DNA from: Tritrichomonas musculus
Lineage: Eukaryota; Parabasalia; Tritrichomonadida; Tritrichomonadidae
Assembly: GCA_039105265.1 (NCBI GenBank)
Contig: JAPFFF010000010.1
Span: 2,108,001-2,172,000 of the forward strand
Reading direction: 5' to 3'
Length of the DNA stretch: 64,000 nt
In this document: positions 61,201-64,000 of the stretch, in pieces
Numbering within the stretch: position 1 is the first letter of the stretch
Layout: every line of letters begins with the position of its first letter
Position numbers and translations under genes: made by a program
Notes under the pieces: generated by a model
Databases searched by the model: none
The model's input: the letters and a program-made list of their open reading frames with translations, nothing else
Told to the model about the DNA's origin: nothing

Positions 61201-61645
61201 CCTTTATTGTATGAGTACCGTAATTTAATATATCTGATGTATAAACGGGAACTAGTAACTCTGTTGTATCTTGCTTTAAATCGATTGTGGTTATAAAAAT
61301 GTTGTCTAAATAAAGCGAGAATTTGCCATTTTCTGGTCGTTTGGAAGCAAATATTTGAAACTTTTCACCTTTGAACGTATATTGAAAATAATGGTTAGAA
61401 TCACTTGCTAAACATCTTTTCCCGCATTGAGATTTGGCATTAGTAGCTGATTCGCAATTAATAATATTTTCACATTTTTTAAATGACGATTGCATCATAT
61501 CAACATTAACAGAAATTGGTGCTGAGAGTAATTCGAGATTTGAATCATCAAAATTTTCAAATGCTCGTACAATTGATAAGAAAAACGCAAAAAACATTCC
61601 AATTATAATTAGGTTAAGTGATCCATTGAAAAATTTGAAAATCAT
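52241..61645 (-). CDS. giant Pmp-like beta-helix surface protein with GGAI repeats (3134 aa)
   Basis: A signal peptide (LIIIGMFFAFFLSIVRA, ~12-28) leads to three copies of a ~240-residue Cys-containing module (…CGKKCW…YFEYTFKG … FEIYKFTFWPS …): one diverged at the N-terminus, two nearly identical. The latter two are each followed by a ~900-residue parallel beta-helix region rich in GGAI/GGAL/GGGI and FxxN motifs, the signature of polymorphic membrane proteins. Proline-rich hinges (TPPPSQSPLPPPVP) separate the blocks. A final Pmp stretch (GGAIHLI, GGAIYVK, GGAVYIY), a TM helix at ~3086-3106 (AAIVMPALLAVLALVVAASIY) and an acidic tail (…DLLNNEESGL) end the protein. Type I surface protein, probable adhesin; trichomonads have many Pmp genes. 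The frame is unbroken over 9.4 kb. Confidence 0.92.
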   Translation of the reverse strand: MIFKFFNGSLNLIIIGMFFAFFLSIVRAFENFDDSNLELLSAPISVNVDMMQSSFKKCENIINCESATNAKSQCGKRCLASDSNHYFQYTFKGEKFQIFASKRPENGKFSLYLDNIFITTIDLKQDTTELLVPVYTSDILNYGTHTIKAVGIGQQFEIYKFTYWPSVKAKRLNISDLDIFGIWNRETDNIGGIRAKSNDKGSKIQTTIDCSKFWIFGSKSSANGEMTVKVNDKTYLVDQHTSNAPVDGDIMYESDDLPFNSYSISIENNKIDNTVSFYCIYYICEPQNNAKDSINNEFVDGIQLNGKKVPFEAPTLPPTRSPLPPPVPISVPIELMKTNIGVGNCNTDVECSNDNLNNPECGKKCWSSKSANDYFEYTFKGVKFEVYGSRASNNGEFDLLLDGTKIERINLYSSESIHRTKVYESDELEYGSHTIRVQGLANQQFEIYKFTFWPSLQAIRVNMTDFVISSGSWTVESDKIGGTRAYSNSEGAMKSGAYLCSKVWIYGSIDPNHGQMNVEFANQQNTADETSSARQDLQIVYESEKVPFQLYALSMTRTGNKAILINFVYYLSDAPFQTPAPNPTMTPIPNSATDYIDKTFTNTLPNGQILIQTGSQVKQISGCHFVNINGTFNYMIRPETEVQIFDDVFEYTDMTKTYSMPFYANFVGSLTIRNCRFINTRCSRVVGGDGNVYSADQNVKAKFDSCQFQNCGNDESQFIIRQKNQVSSLELVDCTFRFDDVTKSCKVFFLDSSKVTVNRCTFDKCGVNTLTINAGSESTTDIFQFTNNIVENSNKKFIEINGLKSKPVIRDNIFRNINLVSGYFISINHNQDEITLSNNTFFKITSSNDGKSFGGSLAAWFQRSNQDKCTIIYEKCHFYNMTNTQTTSPYNQGGAIQYGYSLSISNVSMTFEECEFIGNKCQNGKGGALAFNINHDIYISKCLFEDNQASGEGGAIYIWCTTADMNNNPDVKIGSNMGTATITECQFIGNKGSEGQFLYTAEENIGDAQLEIIGCTFRNNGQSNNKYMLISFCKETNFENNTVEYLDESKTSGAIKFNKPTTARIIDSNFSKCKTNGIPCIELLGDTNGESTLYMTRCELNNCNRSPNGYSIFINNGLSDIDSVTISFDTSSNSNGGIDFGNIGFSLRNSKIIRTKAEGGIKFSQANGKTNPVLIDKCIFDECENVNKRCFDLAVKTSAFTFSNNVIQNMIARGNSGYFGVISLTNANNFVLDNFTLINNECNSDYGGGSGLWITGTSKITFERCNFINNVALKSPSARKQSPGFDYFSGDGGGIQYGFTASISNVDMIFNNCVFRENKAVRHGGAIAIQTKKTVEINSCIFEDNIANYQPSGSSELLYNNYFNLKTEGRGGAIYINPTFTYGNTNHGKLESIKIEGCTFTRNKAFDGYAIYIEGEDDGTTFIINNNNFIDNYDSNSNGKSVIISEIENLYNNQILSKNTFSYTSSDNPIASLRYVDHNALPATASPVPSETPTPPPSQSPLPPPVPISVPIELMKTNIGVGNCNTDVECSNDNLNNPECGKKCWSSKSANDYFEYTFKGVKFEVYGSRASNNGEFDLLLDGTKIERINLYSSESIHRTKVYESDELEYGSHTIRVQGLANQQFEIYKFTFWPSLQAIRVNMTDFVISSGSWTVESDKIGGTRAYSNSEGAMKSGAYLCSKVWIYGSIDPNHGQMNVEFANQQNTADETSSARQDLQIVYESEKVPFQLYALSMTRTGNKAILINFVYYLSDAPFQTPAPNPTMTPIPNSATDYIDKTFTNTLPNGQILIQTGSQVKQISGCHFVNINGTFNYMIRPETEVQIFDDVFEYTDMTKTYSMPFYANFVGSLTIRNCRFINTRCSRVVGGDGNVYSADQNVKAKFDSCQFQNCGNDESQFIIRQKNQVSSLELVDCTFRFDDVTKSCKVFFLDSSKVTVNRCTFDKCGVNTLTINAGSESTTDIFQFTNNIVENSNKKFIEINGLKSKPVIRDNIFRNINLVSGYFISINHNQDEITLSNNTFFKITSSNDGKSFGGSLAAWFQRSNQDKCTIIYEKCHFYNMTNTQTTSPYNQGGAIQYGYSLSISNVSMTFEECEFIGNKCQNGKGGALAFNINHDIYISKCLFEDNQASGEGGAIYIWCTTADMNNNPDVKIGSNMGTATITECQFIGNKGSEGQFLYTAEENIGDAQLEIIGCTFRNNGQSNNKYMLISFCKETNFENNTVEYLDESKTSGAIKFNKPTTARIIDSNFSKCKTNGIPCIELLGDTNGESTLYMTRCELNNCNRSPNGYSIFINNGLSDIDSVTISFDTSSNSNGGIDFGNIGFSLRNSKIIRTKAEGGIKFSQANGKTNPVLIDKCIFDECENVNKRCFDLAVKTSAFTFSNNVIQNMIARGNSGYFGVISLTNANNFVLDNFTLINNECNSDYGGGSGLWITGTSKITFERCNFINNVALKSPSARKQSPGFDYFSGDGGGIQYGFSASISNVDMIFNNCVFRENKAVRHGGAIAIQTKKTVEINSCIFEDNIANYQPSGSSELLYNNYFNLKTEGRGGAIYINPTFTYGNTNHGKLESIKIEGCTFTRNKAFDGYAIYIEGEDDGTTFIINNNNFIDNYDEGTLSQSKSVITSEIFNIFDEQAIITSNTFSYTNPQISVAPLLYVEHNGLTPSPSPVKTGANITEPVKDGNKYTINFDCIVDRGKLKIYLSCSTCNIKNDLYFTVYFENQEIVDVQYDKRLMYPENNPTYKLDYFVDRNKIILNNDERTLSFETGSSKILYTHSENNVKCYVPYTEIVIEENECSSENRCDVTNNEPRPIHVYINISKFDGFNKTTEDGGAIHLIDCGITCTDTPFKNCESKNGGGGAIYVKNELDYINNISLVDLTFENCKAQYGGAVYIYSSSSRVPVKVLNCKFNNNEVIETSGQEITGGSAVYLRVKNALVHGCKFTDNKGSDNVLKIVSRFDAKKISRGLSFKTIPVKDEIAINECMFNSNLHSMSSIQLVIGRSDSLIEINKCVFIGELNEGSHYIDEKVVDKSNLQVLKIKSCKFAADQMKSLNLDPRHHPSLIQMDEQVYNYSESEDSHDDSKFVDVAAAIVMPALLAVLALVVAASIYLKRKVSQASDNNESDLLNNEESGL
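53807..57148 (-). repeat. 3342-bp near-identical direct repeat, copy B (inside the Pmp-like gene)
   Basis: Matches 57344-60685 at a constant offset of 3537 bp, in phase with the codons. I noted only five single-base differences by eye (near 54179, 54210, 54216, 55659, 56064); one changes Ser to Thr. Confidence 0.95.
57344..60685 (-). repeat. 3342-bp near-identical direct repeat, copy A (inside the Pmp-like gene)
   Basis: The partner of 53807-57148. The 195 bp between the copies codes a diverged end of one beta-helix and a Pro-rich hinge. Both ends of the match are abrupt, as in a recent tandem duplication or gene conversion. Confidence 0.95.
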
Positions 61646-62020
61646 GGTGAAAATATATATTTTTAAATATCTTCAAAGATAAAATAAATAATATTGGAAA
61701 TACTTATTTATATATTTTTAATAGTAAAGTATTATTACAAATTATCTATTAAAATATGTAGTATTCCTACGAAAATAAGATAAAATTAAGGGAAGAATAC
61801 AAGAAAACAAATTTGAAAAAAAAAGCAATAGAAACAATAAATCATTTAACATAGGTATTCATGTAGAAAAATTGACGAAATATTGTAATTTTGATCATAT
61901 TTTCTTTATTTTTATTTTGAAATTAAGAATGTTCTTTAATGGATAAGAATTTTATACTCCTATTTTTGAGATATTTCTATTTTTATTTTTTTGGATAATT
62001 GAGAGGCAATATAAACTTAA
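61646..62020. other. AT-rich upstream region of the Pmp-like gene
   Basis: Read on the minus strand, TTTTCACC abuts the ATG and includes a TCAC that could serve as initiator, though the leader would be only ~3 nt. Nothing else recognised. Confidence 0.4.
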
Positions 62021-63894
62021 TTAAGGGTGCAGTTTAACTATTTTTTTCTCAATCAAAATGGAATATATCATGACAATATAAGAATATATTATTTATAATA
62101 TTTTTTATAATATAAATATATAATTGGTAATATGATAATATTATTTAATCCAAATAAAAATTAAAATTATTGAATTGAAAGAAAAAACAACTTTTTCTTT
62201 AATTTTTAAATTAGTTAAAAATATAAATTTCTTATTTAAAAAAATGATACAATTCATAAAAATGTTATTTTCTTTTTTTAAAAAAAAGTTATAATTTTTT
62301 TCTACAATGAATTAATAATTTTATTGATAAATAAATTGATATTGAATATTTTGCAAGAACAACCAACCCGGACAATATGCCCTGAATAATAACCCCTTAA
62401 TAATAACCCCGGAACAATAACCCCGGAAAAAAAATTAAAATAAAATTAAAATTTTTTATTATAAAATCAGAATTGAAAAATTTGAATAACTATTTAACAC
62501 GAAATAAATAAAAATATTCTAATAAAAAACTGTTACTAATTTATGAAAATTTGATAAATATATTTCAGTACAATTTTTCCATTTAGTTTGTTAAATAATT
62601 AAGAAACTTTATCCTTAAAACGAAGATAAATAACATTTGGCCGTTTTTTTTTTTAAAAAATAGCACCATTTTTTAAAAAGTTTCCTTTTTCTATATATGG
62701 AAATCAAAAAATACAGATTTGAAGAGATCAAATATACTTTAGACTCCAATGTGATTTTAAAATGAAAAATACAGACGTTTTTGGTTCAATGATATCTATT
62801 TCAAAATCTTGATTTCAAATGCAAACTTAGTTTGCCAATGATATTTTATTATTTAATTACTCCTTGGCTATATCCATGGCAATTTTTAACTAAAGCTACT
62901 GATAAAAAATTATGTTTTTGAGTAAAAATTTCATTGAAAAAGTTTACTTTTTTGGACTGCAAAATGCAGTTTTTCAGTTTTTTTCTCTTTTTTGTTCATT
63001 GAAACTAATACACTTGTGTGAACAACATCTTTCCAAAACTAAAAAAAAAAAATACTGAGGTATAATATGACAACGTGATACTTATAATATTCAGATCGAT
63101 TTTATGTGAATTCAAAAAATTCCAGAAATCGTTCTATCAAGTTATAGATATCTATATATATATTCAGAAAAAAATAATGAAATAGATCTTGGATTATAAT
63201 TGAACGACTACATAGATCTGAAAAGTATATGATTTTTCGAGCATTTTAAAAAAATATGTACACATTAGATTTTTAACAATGAGCTGCAATTATCTTTCTA
63301 TAGTTATTATATGAGTTGTTTAAAAATCTGATAGAACAATTTTTTGAAAAAATAATAAAAATATTATAGTTGTCTAATATCATTTTTGATCATTTTTATC
63401 TAAAAAAGATAAAATTGATTTTTTCAATCTGTGATTTATTTAGATTAATTTTGATAGCATATATACATATTTAAACATATATATATATTTGTGCAACTCA
63501 AAAATTCCCTTAAAATCATTTATATTTTTTCAGAATTATTAAAGCGAAAAATCATTAATTTGTTTTTTTAATTTTATATTGGAAAATAAATTATTTTGAT
63601 CTTTATATATTATATAAAATTATTATTTTTAAGTTAATTCTCATAAATTAAAGAGAAATATCAATTATTTTCCAATTTAATTGAATTTTTTTTCAATAAA
63701 TTTGAATTTTATTTCATTGAAAAATCTAATATTAATTCAATTTTTAATTTATTATTATTTCGATTATAATTAATTATTTCATACTTTTAGTAATGTATAA
63801 TAAATAAATATACTTTTATAAATAAAATCATATAAATAGAAAAAATGATGATTTAATATTCGGTAAGAAAAATGTGTTCAAACTGCACCCTTAA
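62021..63894. mobile_element. TTAA-flanked terminal-inverted-repeat element (~1.87 kb), no transposase
   Basis: TTAAGGGTGCAGTTT at 62021-62035 is the perfect inverse of 63880-63894, and similarity continues weakly for another ~10 bases inward. The ends can be read as a TTAA target (piggyBac style, ends GGGTGCAG) or a TA target (mariner style). The interior is A/T-rich without any ORF over 60 codons and holds an aataacccc cluster. Likely a large MITE or a dead element. Confidence 0.6.
62380..62428 (+). repeat. short aataacccc repeat cluster
   Basis: Four copies of AATAACCCC, separated by tta, cgg or ggaac, in otherwise C/G-poor sequence inside the TTAA-flanked element. Confidence 0.8.
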
Positions 63895-64000
63895 ATAATG
63901 TTTACCTCCTCTCAAAAATGATAGGTTTACGAGAGGTTTATATCAAAAAAAAATAAAAAAATTGAAAATTGAAAAAAAATTATCAATTTATTTCAATAAG
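63895..64000. other. window end, AT-rich
   Basis: A short ctctcaaaaatgat … acgagagg segment resembles the ctcaaaaagtg-type strings upstream of other genes; no gene is visible. Confidence 0.3.

Noticed and set aside
1..64000. Alternative genetic code (stop reassignment)
   Set aside because: TAA, TAG and TGA each end intact genes in the window, and the in-frame stops fall at sites expecting different residues.
1..64000. CRISPR arrays, bacterial operons, ribosome binding sites
   Set aside because: The window is eukaryotic; the tandem repeats found are coding minisatellites, not spacer-repeat arrays.

Overview
This 64 kb window is very AT-rich nuclear DNA from a single-celled eukaryote, and the gene content points to a trichomonad (Parabasalia, most like Tritrichomonas). 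The indicators are long intronless genes with tiny 5' leaders, and an expanded set of families typical of that group: DUF3447 ankyrin proteins, BspA-like LRR_5 proteins, Pmp-like GGAI-repeat surface proteins, a leishmanolysin-like (M8) protease, acyltransferase-3 proteins, TKL-type kinases, and trichomonad-type initiators (TCA-Py-W) 5-30 nt before several ATGs. TAA, TAG and TGA all end intact genes, so the genetic code is standard. The species is inferred, not proven.

Layout: 0-3 kb, a truncated kinase-C2-pseudoRab fusion and a divergent 14-3-3-like gene. 3-8.6 kb, a GC-richer relic, tRNA-His(GTG), an ankyrin gene, a DUF4419 gene and a dead kinase. 8.7-17 kb, a Gly-rich protein, an acyltransferase-3 protein, a C2 protein with an in-frame stop, a second ankyrin gene and a DHHC palmitoyltransferase with an inverted relic beside it. 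17.6-32 kb, a GP63-like membrane protease with an octapeptide repeat stalk, a LIM-PARP gene preceded by an interrupted in-frame profilin domain, and a giant VPS13-like lipid-transfer protein. 33-42.9 kb, a protein with four tandem kinase domains (one canonical, three apparent pseudokinases), a glycosyltransferase fragment, a PH-AGC (Akt-like) kinase and three membrane proteins of unknown function. 43-50.8 kb, an ankyrin gene whose C-terminal repeats lie scattered over 4 kb and are split by a mariner-like element, divergent from a BspA-like LRR gene. 50.8-64 kb, a hAT-like MITE, a 3,134-residue Pmp-like surface protein containing a nearly identical 3.3 kb tandem duplication, and a TTAA-flanked terminal-inverted-repeat element.

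The genes do not form a pathway. They fall into surface and adhesion proteins (GP63, Pmp-like), signalling (kinases, 14-3-3-like, C2, Rab-like, PARP, profilin) and membrane traffic or lipid handling (VPS13, DHHC, acyltransferase). The most unusual features are domain fusions and pseudo-enzymes: profilin/LIM/PARP, kinase/C2/Rab, the four-kinase chain and a 14-3-3 that lacks key phosphate-binding residues. Several reading frames are cut by single stop codons, which suggests ongoing gene birth and decay.
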